Shown piece after piece: positions 11,592 to 23,404 of a stretch of 64,000 nucleotides of DNA. Both the position numbers and the translations under genes were made by a program. Where the stretch lies: the NCBI GenBank assembly GCA_020631735.1, contig CM036170.1, positions 64,805,737 to 64,869,736 of the forward strand, given 5' to 3'. The notes under the pieces were generated by a model. It was not told the DNA's origin and searched no databases. It saw only the letters and a list, made by a program, of their open reading frames with translations. The stretch comes from Saccharum officinarum. Its lineage: Eukaryota > Streptophyta > Magnoliopsida > Poales > Poaceae. The number at the start of each line of letters is the position of its first letter. Within the stretch, counting starts at the first letter, position 1.

Positions 11592-14500
11592 TTGGCTGAG
11601 CTCGGGCGACTGCCGTTCGCCACGACCGTCCAGGAGTTCGCTGACCGCTTCCAAGCGCTCGCCTGTCACGCACCGGACGTCTCTACGCGCCAGCGGGCCG
11701 AGCTCTTTGTCGGCGGCTTACCGGAACACATCCGTGTCGATGTCGAGATCCACCGCCCGCAGGACCTGCAGACGGCGATGTACTACGCCCGCACATTTGA
11801 GCGGCGGGCGGCTGCGACTCCTCCGGCGCTTCCTGCACGCGCCGCCCGACCGGTCCAGCGGGCGGGCCTTCCAGCGCCGCGCGCACCAGGAGCTGGGCCG
11901 GCTGCACCTCCTCCAGCAGCGGGAGCGGGCGCCCCGGGCGGCCGCGCTTTCCGGCGACTCACGCCTGCCGAGCAGCAAGAACGGCGCCGCCAGGGACTCT
12001 GCTATAATTGCGACGAGCTGTACACCCCGGGCCACGTGTGTCAGCGCCTCCTCTACTTGGCCGCCGATGACATCATCGAGGAAGCCGCGCCGCCATTAGA
12101 GGATGTGGGCGCCCCAGCTCTGCAGGAGGACGATGCCGCCCCCGTGGCCGCTGTCGCTAATGTCCTTGCGGTCTCCCTCCATGCTTTTGCAGGCATTCGG
12201 ACGTCAAATACCATGCTGCTCCCGGTGCTGATCAAGGGGGAACGCCTGCTAGCATTGCTCGACACCGGCTCCACCCACAATTTTCTCAGTGGGGCGACGA
12301 TGCGGCGCCTTGGGTTGGCTCCGGATGGCGGGGAACACCTCCGCGTCACGGTGGCCAATGGGGACAAACTTCGCTGTGCTGGGATCGCCCGGAATGTCCC
12401 CATCACCATCGAGGGGGAGACCTTCGCGATCACGTGCGCCGGCATCGACCTGGGCTGCTTCGACTTCATCCTCGGCTACGATTACCTGCGCACGCTCGGC
12501 CCCATCACTTGGGATTTGGAGGCCAAGACTATAGCGTTCTGGCGAGGTGGCCGCCGGATCCAGTGGCAGGGCGTGGGCGGCCCTGAACCACCCGAGCCCT
12601 CCCAGCAGGCTGCGGCGGCTGCGGCCACCGGCCAGCAGCCCCTGCTGGATCACCTCCTCGAGCAGCACGCGGCCGTCTTCGCCGAGCCGCGCGGTCTTCC
12701 CCCGGCAAGGCCGTACGACCACCGCATCCACCTGCTGCCCGAAACGGCCCCGGTTGCCGTCCGGCCGTACCGCTACCCCCAGCTTCAGAAGGACGAGCTG
12801 GAACGCCAGTGCAAGGCCATGCTCGCCCAGGGCATCATCCGGCCAAGCACCTCGCCGTTCTCCGCACCGGTGTTGCTGGTCCGCAAGGCGGACGCGTCTT
12901 GGCGTTTCTGCATCGACTACCGCGCTCTCAACGCCAAGACATCCAAGGACAAGTTTCCGATCCCGGTGGTGGACGAGCTCCTCGACGAGCTCCATGGGGC
13001 TCGCTTCTTCACTAAGCTCGACTTGCGGTCGGGCTACCACCAGGTGCGGATGCATCCCGACGACGTCGCCAAGACGGCCTTCCGCAGGCACCATGGCCAC
13101 TACGAGTTCCTGGTCATGCCGTTCGGGCTTTCCAACGCGCCGGCAACATTCCAGGCGCTGATGAATGATGTGCTTCGCCCCTACCTGCGGAGGTTTGTGC
13201 TGGTTTTCTTCGACGATATTCTCATTTACAGCTCGTCGTGGGCGGAGCATCTGCAGCACATCGCAATCGTCCTCAACGAGCTTCGGGCGCACCACCTCCA
13301 CCTCAAGCGCTCGAAGTGCTCGTTTGGGGCCATGTCCGTGGCCTACTTGGGTCACGTCATCTCCGCTGACGGCGTCGCCATGGACGCCGACAAGGTGGCC
13401 GCCGTCGCGGCATGGCCACCTCCTCGCTCGGCCCGGGGACTACGAGGCTTCCTGGGCTTGGCGGGCTACTACCGGAAGTTCATCCGGGAGTTTGGCCTCA
13501 TCGTGGCTCCCCTGACGCGTCTCTTGCGACGAGACGCGTTCGACTGGGACGCGGAGGCTGGGGAGGCCTTCCAGGCGCTGAAGCGCGCCCTCACCACCGG
13601 GCCCGTGCTCCAGATGCCCGACTTCGACAAGCTGTTCATGGTGGACTGCGACGCTTCGGGTGTGGGGTTCGGCGCTGTCCTTCACCAGGGCGCGGGACCT
13701 CTCGCTTTCTTCAGCCGTCCGTTCGCGGCTCGACATCTTAAGCTTGCCGCTTACGAGCGTGAGCTCATTGGTTTGGTGCAGGCCGTGTGCCACTGGCGGC
13801 CATACCTTTGGGGACGACACTTTCTTATTCGCACTGACCACTATAGTTTAAAATTTCTCTTGGATCAGCGCTTGTCCACCGTGCCTCAGCATCAGTGGAT
13901 CAGCAAACTCTTCGGCTTTGACTTCACGGTGGAGTATCGTCCCGGCCGCCTCAACACCGTGGCAGACGCCTTGTCTCGCCGCGACTCCGAGCGGGAGGCT
14001 GAGGGCACGGAGGGTGCAGCGGCGTCTGCTCTCTCGGGCCCCTCTTTCCCCTTCCTCGACGACGTGCGCCGCGCCACCAGGGAGGCCGAGGACGCCCAGC
14101 ACCTGCTCCAGCAGCTGGCCGATGGGGCGCTGGCTGCTCCTTGGCGCATGGATGGTGGTCTGCTGCTACATGGCGGCCGGATCTTCGTCCCTGACCACGG
14201 CGACCTACGCCACCAGGCGCTGCTGCTGGCTCACTCGGCCGGCCATGAGGGCGTCCAAAAGACGCTCCACTGCCTGCGCACTGACTTCTACATCCCGGGA
14301 GATCGTGCGCTGGTTCAGGACTGGGTACGCCGTTGCAGTACCTGTCAGCGCAACAAGACGGAGACGCTGCAGCCCGCCGGCCTGTTGCAGCCGCTGGAGG
14401 TACCCTCCCAGGTGTGGGCGGACATCTCCATGGACTTCATCGAGGGGCTGCCCAAGGTGGGCGGCAAATCTGTCATCCTCACGGTGGTCGACCGCTTCTC

Positions 14501-15527
14501 CAAGTACGCGCACTTCATCCCGCTCGGCCACCCCTACACTGCCGCGTCCGTCGCTCGTGCCTTCTTCGACGGCATCGTTCGGTTGCACGGGTTCCCCTCC
14601 TCCATCGTCAGCGACAGGGACCCGGTGTTCACCGGGAATGTTTGGCGCGACCTCTTCCGATGCGCCGGCGTCAAGCTGCGCATGAGCACGGCTTTCCACC
14701 CCCAGACTGACGGCCAGTCCGAGGTGGTTAACAAGGTTATTGCCATGTATCTTCGCTGTGTCACAGGTGATCGTCCGCGCGCATGGGTGGATTGGCTATC
14801 TTGGGCCGAATACTGCTACAACACTTCGTTCCACACGGCCCTGCGCGCCACGCCATTTGAGGTGGTCTACGGTCGTCCGCCGCCGCCCATCCTGCCATAC
14901 CAGCCGGGGTCGGCCCGTTCCGAGGCTGCCGCGACGATTCTCCGAGACAGGGACATGATCTTGGCTGAGGTGCGTCAGCGCCTTCTCCAGGCCCAGGAGC
15001 TGTCCAAGAAGTACTACAACGCCGGGCACCGCGACGTGGAGTTTGCGGTCGGGGACTGGGTCTATCTGCGCCTGCTCCACCGGACAGCTCAGTCCCTTGA
15101 CCCTCGGGCGAAGCGCAAGCTCGGTCCGAAGTTTGCCGGTCCGTTCCGTGTTGTGGAACGCATCGGTTCCGTCGCCTACCGCCTGCAGCTTCCGGCGGGC
15201 GCACGGCTTCACGACGTCTTCCACGTGGGGTTGCTCAAGCCCCACCGCGGTGACCCTCCTGCAGCAGCCGGCGAGCTGCCCCCGGTCCTCGACGGCCGGC
15301 ATCTCCCTGCTCCCGAGCGCATCCTGCAGGCTCAGCAGCGTCGCGATGAGTGGCGCCTGCTGGTCAAGTGGCATGGCCTTCCCGATGACGACGCCACTTG
15401 GGAGTCTCTTCCAGAGTTCCGCGAGCAGTTTCCCGACTTCCAGCTCGAGGACGAGCTGTTTGTGCAGGCGGGGAGAGATGTTATGACCGGCATCAAGTAT
15501 GCCAGGAGGAGGCCCACTAGTGGCTAG
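11592..15527 (+). pseudogene. Gypsy gag-pol polyprotein frame, open but without its N-terminus
   Basis: An uninterrupted frame of 1311 codons; the first codon (TTG) is arbitrary and there is no in-frame ATG before the gag fragment. In order: gag remnant, zinc knuckle [14 protein letters not shown] (about residue 137), aspartic protease [10 protein letters not shown] (about 222), reverse transcriptase with [10 protein letters not shown] and [10 protein letters not shown] (about 540), RNase H with DCDASG (about 685), integrase with an HHCC zinc finger (about 880-920), core motifs DISMDF and SDRDPVF, and a C-terminal chromodomain with [16 protein letters not shown] (about 1255). The frame stops at TAG inside the 3' LTR. 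Loss of the gag start and primer site makes it non-autonomous, although pol is still open. Confidence 0.92.
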
Positions 15528-15901
15528 GTGGCGCAGGGGCTAGGGGGCTAAAAGCCCATATTTATCTTTAATTGTTTAATTTCCATAATTATTAGAACAA
15601 TTAGTCATATATAGGAGTTGTAATACCCGTGGACAGAATTAAGCAAGAGTATCATATTACTCGGCTTCCCTTAGGGAGCCGGGAGTCCCCCAAACCCTAG
15701 CCGCCACCTTTCTGCCTCTCTCGCCGACGTGAACAGTACCCGCGGCACTGTAGCGCGCGGGTACTGTAGCTCCGCCGCCGCTTCCGTGTCTCTCTCGTGC
15801 GACCACGGCGCCTCGCCGCCGCACGACGTTCAAGCCCCAACCACCGATCTCTCACAGCTACAATCTCCGTTCGACAAGGCACAGGGCGCAGTTGCCTATC
15901 A
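15479..15901 (+). repeat. Gypsy 3' LTR, complete, 423 bp
   Basis: Begins TGTTATGACCGGC, ends GTTGCCTATCA, and is followed by the target duplication TAACA. It encodes the last residues and stop codon of the polyprotein. Confidence 0.93.
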
Positions 15902-15906
15902 TAACA

Positions 15907-17068
15907 ACCCAATAATTCAAATGACAATTAACTAATGATAGACGCTACTGACTGATGCTGCTGCCCTACTGTTGGTGGCCTCAAAGCCTATGCCCATAAC
16001 AGTTCATCTGATTGGTAGCTGGGGTTAGGGGAAGAGCAGGGTACAGAGGCGTGCTCGCCCTCCGCTAGGAGGCTCTGAACAGCCGATTAGATGGGAATTA
16101 TTGATTGCTGACTTCCTCAACGGAGTGTTTACAAGGATATAGCCAACAGGCCAACTAATCTCCACAAATTACTCTCTCCCTTTCCAACTAATCTGCATGC
16201 ATGCAGAGCCTAACAAACTGAACAAAAAATGTGGCCTTTCAGCCACTTGTTGTGGAAGATGCTGGGGTCGCCAGCGTCCTGTTGCGGGGCTTATAGGCCT
16301 TGCCTACAAAAGCATCCACAATAACATCATTCTTAAATGGGAAAACTTTACTTGCTTCCATTATTATTTCTGAATTCTGCTTCTTTGAACGAATATATTT
16401 TTTTAGCTACCTGCTAGCAAGCTGTGAATTCTGTGTAAACACAAACAGCATTAAATTATCCCTGCTTGTATGATCTTGTCCAATTTAGCAGGAATGCAAA
16501 CTTCGGTTTGTTGACACTCACAAGTCCAAGTGGCTAGTGTTATGGGGATGGACATGCATATTAATATATTATGTTGGAGTATTGCCTAAAAAAACTAACT
16601 TTGTGCATCAGTAGCACAAGTCCTGCATGTCATGGTCTGTGTAGAACACAAATGAATGAGACAAGTTAAGTTGGTTGGTACTGCTATGGAACATGAAAAT
16701 ATCTTACCCTCTTAGATTTTAATGGTCTATAGAGATGTGCGGGCCCAGCAAGAAACTTCTTACCTGATGGTGACTTGGTTATAGAAAGCAACTCCAAACA
16801 CATGATATGATCAGTAGGTGAAACCGTGCCTTTTTTTTGGAATATTCCTTTGCAAAGAAAACTTGGGTTTAGTAACCAGATCCACCGTTCATATTTCTCT
16901 ATGTGCTTCACAGGAGGATGAATGTTTTAAATCATGTTTTCCCTGGAATTCCTTTCGCTTCTAGTTTTTGTCTTTTAGCATGACTCAACACCATGTATAT
17001 CCTACTATTATAAAGGTTCACAAAGCTTCCAAAGGGAAGAAGCTCTTGAGGAGATACTGTAATGAAAC
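15907..17068. other. Upstream region of formamidase A
   Basis: No gene recognised from 15907 to about 16330. From about 16370 on, segments match the upstream regions at 21690-22380 and 23405-23900 in diverged form (for example TGCTTCTTTGAACGAATATA and GTCCAATTTAGCAGGAATGC). This is the shared formamidase promoter region. Confidence 0.6.
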
Positions 17069-18508
17069 ATGGCTCCTCTGACTCCTAGACTGGTAGTGCC
17101 CATAGATGTGAAGAAGCAGCCATGGGAGCAAAAGGTTCCTCTCCATAACCGCTGGCATCCAGATATCCCTCCTGTTGCTGATGTAACCGAAGGGGAATTG
17201 TTCCGTATTGAGATGGTAGATTGGACTGGAGGTCGGGTTAGAGATGATAACTCTGCAGATGACATCAAATTCCTGGATCTCACAATTGTAAGTTTGTATT
17301 TTGCTGTTGTTGGAGATGTCTTTGATTTTTGTTTACTCTACAGCTTTTTATTGTGAGCTTGACTGACTAAAGATATTCTGCAGACTCATTATCTTAGTGG
17401 CCCCCTAAGAATAGTTGATTCTGAAGGGGTTCCAGCTTCACCAGGTGATCTTCTTGCGGTAGAAATCTGCAACCTTGGTCCACTTCCTGGAGATGAGTGG
17501 GGTTATACTGCAATTTTTGAAAGAGAGAATGGAGGTGGATTCTTAACTGACCACTTTCCTACTGCGAGAAAGGCCATTTGGTATTTCGAAGGAATTTATG
17601 CATACTCCCCTCAGATACCAGGTAAAGTTTCTTGTTATTGCTGTGAATGAAGCTTTGCAGTTTTGGATCCTGAAATAATTATGTTTTGGCATATACCAGG
17701 TGTTCGTTTTCCAGGATTAACTCATCCTGGTATAGTGGGAACTGCACCATCAGTTGAACTTCTTAATATATGGAATGAAAGGGAGAAAAGATTGGCTGAG
17801 ACAAGTCCACAGGCTCTTAAACTGTGTGAAGTCCTACACCAGAGACCCCTTGCTAATTTACCGACCCCTGAGAACTGCTTACTTGGAAAGGCATGAGCAC
17901 CCACCTGCTTATAGTGTTGCTTCTAGATTTGTGTTTTTGATTCTGTGAAGGGTAGAGTCACACCTGTATGATTAATCTTGTTTTGTGACCTACAAAGCAA
18001 CATTAATCCGTCAGACTTAAGTATAACTTGCTACCTGTTTGGTTGAGTGCCATGTTCATAATTAGTGCAATATTGTGCAGATTCAGGAAGGGACTGCTGA
18101 ATGGCACAAAATGGCAAATGAAGCAGCCAGAACTATTCCGGGAAGGGAGAATGGCGGTAATTGTGACATAAAAAATCTAAGCAGAGGTTCCAAAGTTTAT
18201 CTACCAGTATTTGTTGAAGGAGCGAATCTTAGCACTGGTGATATGCACTTCTCCCAGGGCGATGGTGAAGTTTCATTTTGTGGAGCAATTGAAATGAGTG
18301 GATTCCTTGAGCTCAAGTAATAAACTTTGTACTTTTTTACACTTCAATATTACTTTTTATATTGTGATTTATAAATATGTCTGGCAGACAACATGTATTT
18401 GGCTACTGGACCTAAGGATGGACCAAACAATCACCTGTATCAAATCAGAATTTCAGATCCAACAGTGTAGTAAACCACACATTATTATGTCACATCAATT
18501 TTTATAAA

Positions 18509-18663
18509 TGTTAGAGTATATTTGGTAGTTTAGATATTGTGTATCATAGACTGCCATATGTATCCGTAGGTTGCCTTGCCTCCCAAGCCTTGTACTCTAT
18601 ATAAACTGCCCAAGGGCTCAATGCAATACATCTATCCAATTACACCAATTCTATTCTCCTTCA
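18509..18663 (+). mobile_element. Solo LTR, 155 bp, in formamidase A intron 4
   Basis: Starts TGTTAGAGTATATTTGG and ends CTATTCTCCTTCA, flanked by a 5 bp duplication ATAAA (18504-18508, 18664-18668). Gene B has the empty site (TTTATAAAGATACTAG). It contains CTATATAAACTG, a TATA-like box. The short LTR suggests a small Copia (Ale/Retrofit-like) or TRIM family. A related solo LTR is at 34890-35021. Confidence 0.88.
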
Positions 18664-20145
18664 ATAAAGATACTAGTCCACATTAGCACCAGTCATCTTC
18701 ATAGCAGCTTGCATGGTATTTCTCAGATAACTCATGAAGAATAGGAAGCAAGTTCATGGGATTTCTCAGATAGTTCATAAACAATTGGATTTGCTATATC
18801 ATGTTTTCATGGCGTTGCATTAGTTGATGTTCTATTCTGTCATCACAATAAGATAAACATACATTAACGGTTTCTGGTTTGTATATTTGTAATGGTTAAC
18901 ATACACTCACTCCATCAGTGATCAATTATTTCTGAACCACACAGCTGATTCAAATCAATGTCTCTGGACATGATGATTGTCAGCTGGATAAATAGAATAT
19001 ACCTATGAAAATTCAGTTTCCCTTGTGCGCTTCTCAAAATCAACAGTCCCCTCTGGCATTGTGTATAGGTGTGAGATCATAAGAGGGGGGATGAAGGAAT
19101 ACTTGTCCCCAGTTGGTCCAACACCACTACATGTGAACCCTATCTTTGAGATTGGTCCTGTTGAGCCACGTTTCTCAGAGTGGTTAGTGTTTGAGGGCAT
19201 AAGTGTGGATGAATCTGGGAAGCAGCATTTCCTTGATGCATCAGTTGCTTAAAAGCGTGCATTCCTGAATGCCATTGAGTACCTTTCCAGATTTGGGTAC
19301 TCCAAGGAGCAGGTAGGCAGTAGGGTAACTAATGATTATCCTCTAAGTACCATATATGTTGAATATTTGCCTTAACATTGGGGGATATATACAGGTGTAT
19401 CTCTTACTATCTTGCTGTCCCTGTGAGGGTAGGATCTCTGGAATAGTAGACTCTCCTAATGCAGTTGCAACTCTTGCCATCCCTACTGCAATATTTGATC
19501 AGGTTCACCTTCAACAGATCAACACAATTTCCTTATTCCTTTTTACTGTGATGTGATGCACTGTATTTGTTATGTTCCTTCTCCACTGTTCATCATCAGA
19601 CTATTAAATAATCTTGTTAGATCATGAGTTCATGACTCATTCCTTTGGTCTGATGGTGAGCTGCTGATACTATCTGTTAGCTGGAAAATAAAAAAGGTAG
19701 TGCCTGTGCTGTGTCAGTTAATTGTGAGTAGGCTCTACGAATCACAGCATGTCAATGTTGATGCTAATAGGATTAGCTTATGTAACACCAGAACAGCATA
19801 CATCAGGGCATTTGATATGAGCCAATTTACTTCATGTGGTGTGAGCTGGGCTTGATCAATGGTTCAGTAAAAGTAGATTTATATTAGCTACCCATTTCAT
19901 TGAAAGTAGATTTTGTGAGTAAGCCTGATTGCACTTGGCCATTGGCATGTATCACTGAGTTATTTCTTATAAAGCAGTCTTATACAAGAGACTCAACAAT
20001 CAAAAATAAACTTTTCCCTGAAAGTTATGGTTAATATGGTCAAACAAGATGAACAACTTGTAAATGTCAATACCAGAATTTTACACGAAGCAGACACAAT
20101 TGCCAGGGTGAATAAATTATTTTCAGTAAGGACAGATCGAATTTG

Positions 20146-20307
20146 AAGGGCAGGCCTGGTGCAGTGGTGAGAGCTGTCTCACTGAGTCACCAGGTCGCGG
20201 GTTCGAAGCAGCCTCTCTGCAGATTTTGCAGGGGAAAGGCTTGCCTCGTTTTTTTCCCTTCCCCAGACCCCACTCATGTGGGAGCCTCCAGCACTGGGTC
20301 TGCCCTT
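20146..20307 (+). mobile_element. Au-type SINE, full length, in formamidase A intron 6
   Basis: It has a tRNA-like head with an A box (TGGTGCAGTGGTGAGAGC) and B box (GGTTCGAA), and the tail CCCCAGACCCCACTCATGTG. Perfect 14 bp target duplications ACAGATCGAATTTG flank it (20132-20145 and 20308-20321). Confidence 0.93.
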
Positions 20308-20599
20308 ACAGATCGAATTTGTTCTTCACGATTAAACTTGCTCTTCTCTTAGTTTATAGCAAACTAGTCATGTTGGACAAGTCAAGAGAGTATATCCTTG
20401 CTTCATAAGTATTCTTTTACATGGATCCTTTTTTTAACTTCACTGCTTAACATTTCAATTGCTAACATAGGATATAAAGCCAAAACACTTGAGAGGAAGA
20501 CTGGGACCAAAATTGATAAGACTTCCAGATCTCCTGAGCTGCTCAAACAATGGGCATCTTCCTGTCACCCAAGACCAAAGTGGCTCAAGGGCGCCCTAG

Positions 20600-21659
20600 G
20601 GGCATATATGATCTGGAAATTGATGCCGTATCCTTCTACTTTATACACACAAATAATCATCTTGATATTTCCAACTTCCAAGGATCATCTATGTACTTGA
20701 CCTGGAATCCATAATGTAGATCTTTGATTTGTCAGGCAGTCATCATGTATGAGGACAGAGACACCTGAGTGGTGCCATATTGTCTGTGTCTGTATTGCTA
20801 CAAAGTTGTGCATTAATTTTACTCTCTAGAAATTTTCTTATTTGGGGTGGTGATCTTGTCGAAGTCATGCTAAGAGGAGAGTGGTACTATGGTCATAGGC
20901 TCAACTCGAGAAATGACTTCACACTTTCGTAAAAAAAAAAGAGAAATGACTTCACACACAAGTATGTTACTAGCAGTGAAGCGAGGATGGTATAATATGA
21001 AAGAACCAGGCAGCTGGTAGTGGCTGGAGCGAAGTAGCAGTTGTGAATCTACCTTGCACACAAGAAACCAACACACTGTTAATACAGTACTAGCATATTA
21101 TAGACAGATGCTGCTGAACTCCTGAAATGGCCTCTGGAGGCTGAAGAAGTCCTAAAGCGGGTGAAGAAATGAGTTTGACAAATGAAAACGATGCTAGTTG
21201 TAGCCTTAGGGTGATGTTAGATGACAACTCAGAGAACTGTATGTGAGTGGCGGATATTTGATGGAATGAGCATTGTGGAGTTGTGATTCAGTCAATCTGT
21301 ACCGTTGCCCTTCCTTTCACTACCAGCTAGATCACGAATGTTTGGAAGCTGAACACAAACTTTATGACATTTAAAAGTTTCAGTTTTGTGATAGCACAAA
21401 TGACTGTTAAAATATATTTTTGGTTGTGTAAATCAGTCTAGTCTTTAACTCTTATTTTATGCAATCCATTATTATTTTCAAGTTGTACCAACTGTATGCT
21501 GAATAGAGATTTGGATTAATAATATTATATTAAATGTATTTCTTACATACTGGTAAAACTTTGTATTTCCACCGTTGGCTCAAGAGTAGAAAAATTATCT
21601 TGTCATAGGAAAGTTATACAGTACTTCAAATAACTCTTAAAAGGGAAATACTAATGTAG
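20600..21659. other. Formamidase A downstream region containing PPR-derived flank
   Basis: No gene. 20890-21080 recurs in diverged form at 23036-23130 and 28255-28430. 21102-21320 is a decayed PPR tail and 21400-21640 resembles the PPR downstream flank. Confidence 0.6.
21102..21320 (+). pseudogene. Decayed PPR 3'-end fragment
   Basis: GGAGGCTGAAGAAGTCCTAA, TAGCCTTAGG and GATATTTGATGGAATGAGCA correspond to the last part of the PPR gene (GGAGGCTGAGGAGGTCTTGA ... GAAATTTGATGGAATGTGCT). The following bases also match the PPR 3' flank. No open frame remains. Confidence 0.72.
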
Positions 21660-22382
21660 CTTTCTGCAGAAGTACTTCTCAATTCTGCTTCTTGGAACAA
21701 ATATAGAACTTTTAGCTACATACTAGCAAGTTGCAGATTTTCTTCAAAAGAAGCCAGCTCTAGATTGTCCCTTCTTCTATGGTGTTGTCCAGTTTAGCAG
21801 GAACGCAAACGTTGTGTGTGACATTCCGTTGGCATACTGCCAAAAAAAAAATTGTGCACCAGTACCTAAGTGCTGCATGTCGCAGCCTGTGGAAAACACA
21901 AATAGACAAGCCAAGTTGGTTGGTGCTGCTATAGAACAAGATATCTCACCGTCTTGAGCTTATCAGCCAGTCATTCTCTCACAAACAAATCAGCGAACAA
22001 TACTTTCAGCCATGACTTATCAGCTAAACGAACATGACATTAGCTCTGGATAGTCTATAGGGATGGGCTAGAGTGCCAGACTAACAAAAAAATTCCTACC
22101 TGATAGTGACTCGGTTATCCAAAGCAACTCCAAACACAAATAGTATAGCAAGGTGAAACTGTGCCCTATTCCTTTGGCAAGGTGAAACTGCTCGGGTTCG
22201 ACTGAGCTTCCCAAGTGCATGTTTGTTTAAAAAATGTCTTCCTGTGATTCGTTTTCTCCTTCTTGTTTTTACCATTAGCAGATTCATCAACATGCATATC
22301 CTACCATTATAAAGGTGCATAAAGCTTTCAAAGGAACCAAGTTCTTGAGGTACTGCAATGAAACATGGCTCCTCTGACTCCT
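21660..22382 (+). pseudogene. Third formamidase copy: upstream region plus first codons only
   Basis: Diverged match to the upstream regions of genes A and B, ending with an ATG at 22365 followed by GCTCCTCTGACTCCT, the start of exon 1. The match stops at 22382, where an unrelated repeat begins. Only about six codons remain. Confidence 0.75.
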
Positions 22383-23035
22383 GCAATGAAACACTTGCAA
22401 CATCCATATGAAACACTTGCAACATCCAGACGAAACATCTGAAACACTTGAAACATACTATTGCAACATGTGTTTTTAGCGCACAATATCACCTTGCTGC
22501 TTGGACGAATGGCGAAGCTCGACGGTGGCGCATGGAGCTCACCGGTGTGCCCCTGGGTGAGGACCTGCTCGGCGGCCTGGGCGAGCACCTGCGCGAGGCG
22601 AGCGAGCACCGCTGGGCGAGCAGGTGCGCCCTGGGCCAGTGCACCATTGGCGAGCACATGCTCGGCGGCTAAGCTGGCAGCGGAGGTAGCCGCAGTGGGC
22701 GGATGCCGCGGTGCAGGTGAGCGGCGCGGTGGAGTCAGGCTCTGAGGTCCGATGGAGAGGTGGATAAGGTCGCGACGTTGAAGGCCGAGCGCATAGAGAG
22801 ATTTTTTTTAAAGGGTGCGGACAAAGCGAGCGAATGGATAAGGTGGCAGTGGGGAAGCCGCCTCGTCAGTCCTCAGACGCTCGCATGATACCCCTATTTC
22901 AGCCTACGCCATCTACCTTCCCAGCCAGGGAATTAATTTTTAATGGAGCCAAGTGATATTTTTTAATGGAAGGTAACTTGAGAGTGCTTGGCACAAAGGC
23001 ACGCTTTAGTGGTGTCCACCAGACAAAAAAAAACT
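22383..23035. repeat. Unclassified repeat with a GC-rich core
   Basis: Begins with iterations of GAAACACTTGCAACATCC, passes into a GC-rich stretch (about 22500-22760) with repeated GGCGAGCACCTG-like words, and ends in A/T-rich DNA. It interrupts the third formamidase fragment. I do not see terminal repeats clear enough to name a transposon family. Confidence 0.45.
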
Positions 23036-23145
23036 CTATAATATGAAAGAATCTGGCAGTGGCTGGAGCGAAGCAGCAATTGTGACAGATCCACTCTACC
23101 TACCTTCCACACCAGATACCGACACACACGGTTAGCTACGTACTA

Positions 23146-23404
23146 CTCATTCCGTTCCAAATTATAAAGCATTCCAGAAATCTTGGAGAGTCAAAACATT
23201 TTAAGTTTGACCAAAATTATAAAGAAAATTAGAAAAAGTTATAACATCAAATGGGTATACTATGAAAATATAATTAATGAAAAATCTAATGATACTTAAT
23301 TGATGTCATAAATATTATTATCTTATCATATAAATTTGGTCAAACTTGAGATCCGTTAACTCTCCAAGATTCTTGGAATGCCTTATAATTTGAGATGGAG
23401 GGAA
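23146..23404. mobile_element. Stowaway MITE upstream of formamidase B
   Basis: Left end CTCATTCCGTTCCAAATTAT, right end ATAATTTGAGATGGAGGGAA, flanked by TA (23144-23145 and 23405-23406). About 259 bp and AT-rich. Confidence 0.8.

Larger units (their letters stand above)
2196..14505 (+). repeat. Large duplicated block, copy 1
   Basis: This stretch is matched almost base for base by 36365-64000 once the two insertions in the second copy are removed. The offset is 34169 at the start. It holds a complete dCMP deaminase gene, a PPR gene and most of a gypsy element. Differences seen are scattered substitutions, small homopolymer indels, a SINE fragment at 5359-5430 and an extra 109 bp unit at 7811-8028. 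The end at 14505 is set only by the end of the window in copy 2; the true block may be longer. Confidence 0.95.
11275..15901 (+). mobile_element. Ty3/gypsy chromovirus-type LTR retrotransposon with truncated 5' LTR
   Basis: Bounded by a 5 bp target duplication TAACA (11270-11274 and 15902-15906). The 3' LTR is 423 bp (15479-15901, TG...CA). The 5' LTR keeps only its first 306 bp (11275-11580) and then joins directly to the middle of gag, so the rest of the LTR, the primer site and the gag N-terminus are gone. A purine tract (GGCGGGGAGAGA) precedes the 3' LTR. Short LTRs plus a C-terminal chromodomain suggest a Reina-like chromovirus, but the clade is not proven. The element lies between the PPR gene and formamidase A. 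The same deletion is present in copy 2. Confidence 0.93.
17069..20599 (+). pseudogene. Formamidase/acetamidase-like gene A, seven exons, nonsense codon in exon 5
   Basis: Predicted exons are 17069-17287, 17384-17621, 17700-17890, 18081-18316, 19069-19312, 19395-19502 and 20471-20599; phases agree throughout and would give 454 residues. The product belongs to the FmdA/AmdA amide hydrolase family, which releases ammonia from formamide or short amides; the plant substrate is uncertain. Family landmarks seen: LHNRWHPDIPPVA, GRENGGNCDIKNLSRGSKV, SQGDGEVSFCGAIEMSG and SCCPCEGRISGIVDSPNA. Intron 3 has a GC donor (AAG|GCATGA). In exon 5 TAA at 19250-19252 replaces the Tyr codon found in gene B, cutting the product at 355 residues and losing the CPCEGR region. 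Introns 4 and 6 contain a solo LTR and a SINE. It may be a recent pseudogene or a null allele. Confidence 0.85.

Noticed and set aside
12249..13355. 368-codon minus-strand frame inside the gypsy element (and its copy at 51471-52577)
   Set aside because: Antisense shadow of the high-GC reverse transcriptase frame.
20146..20307. tRNA gene
   Set aside because: A and B box words are present, but the tail and 14 bp target duplications identify a SINE. No cloverleaf with an acceptor stem is evident.
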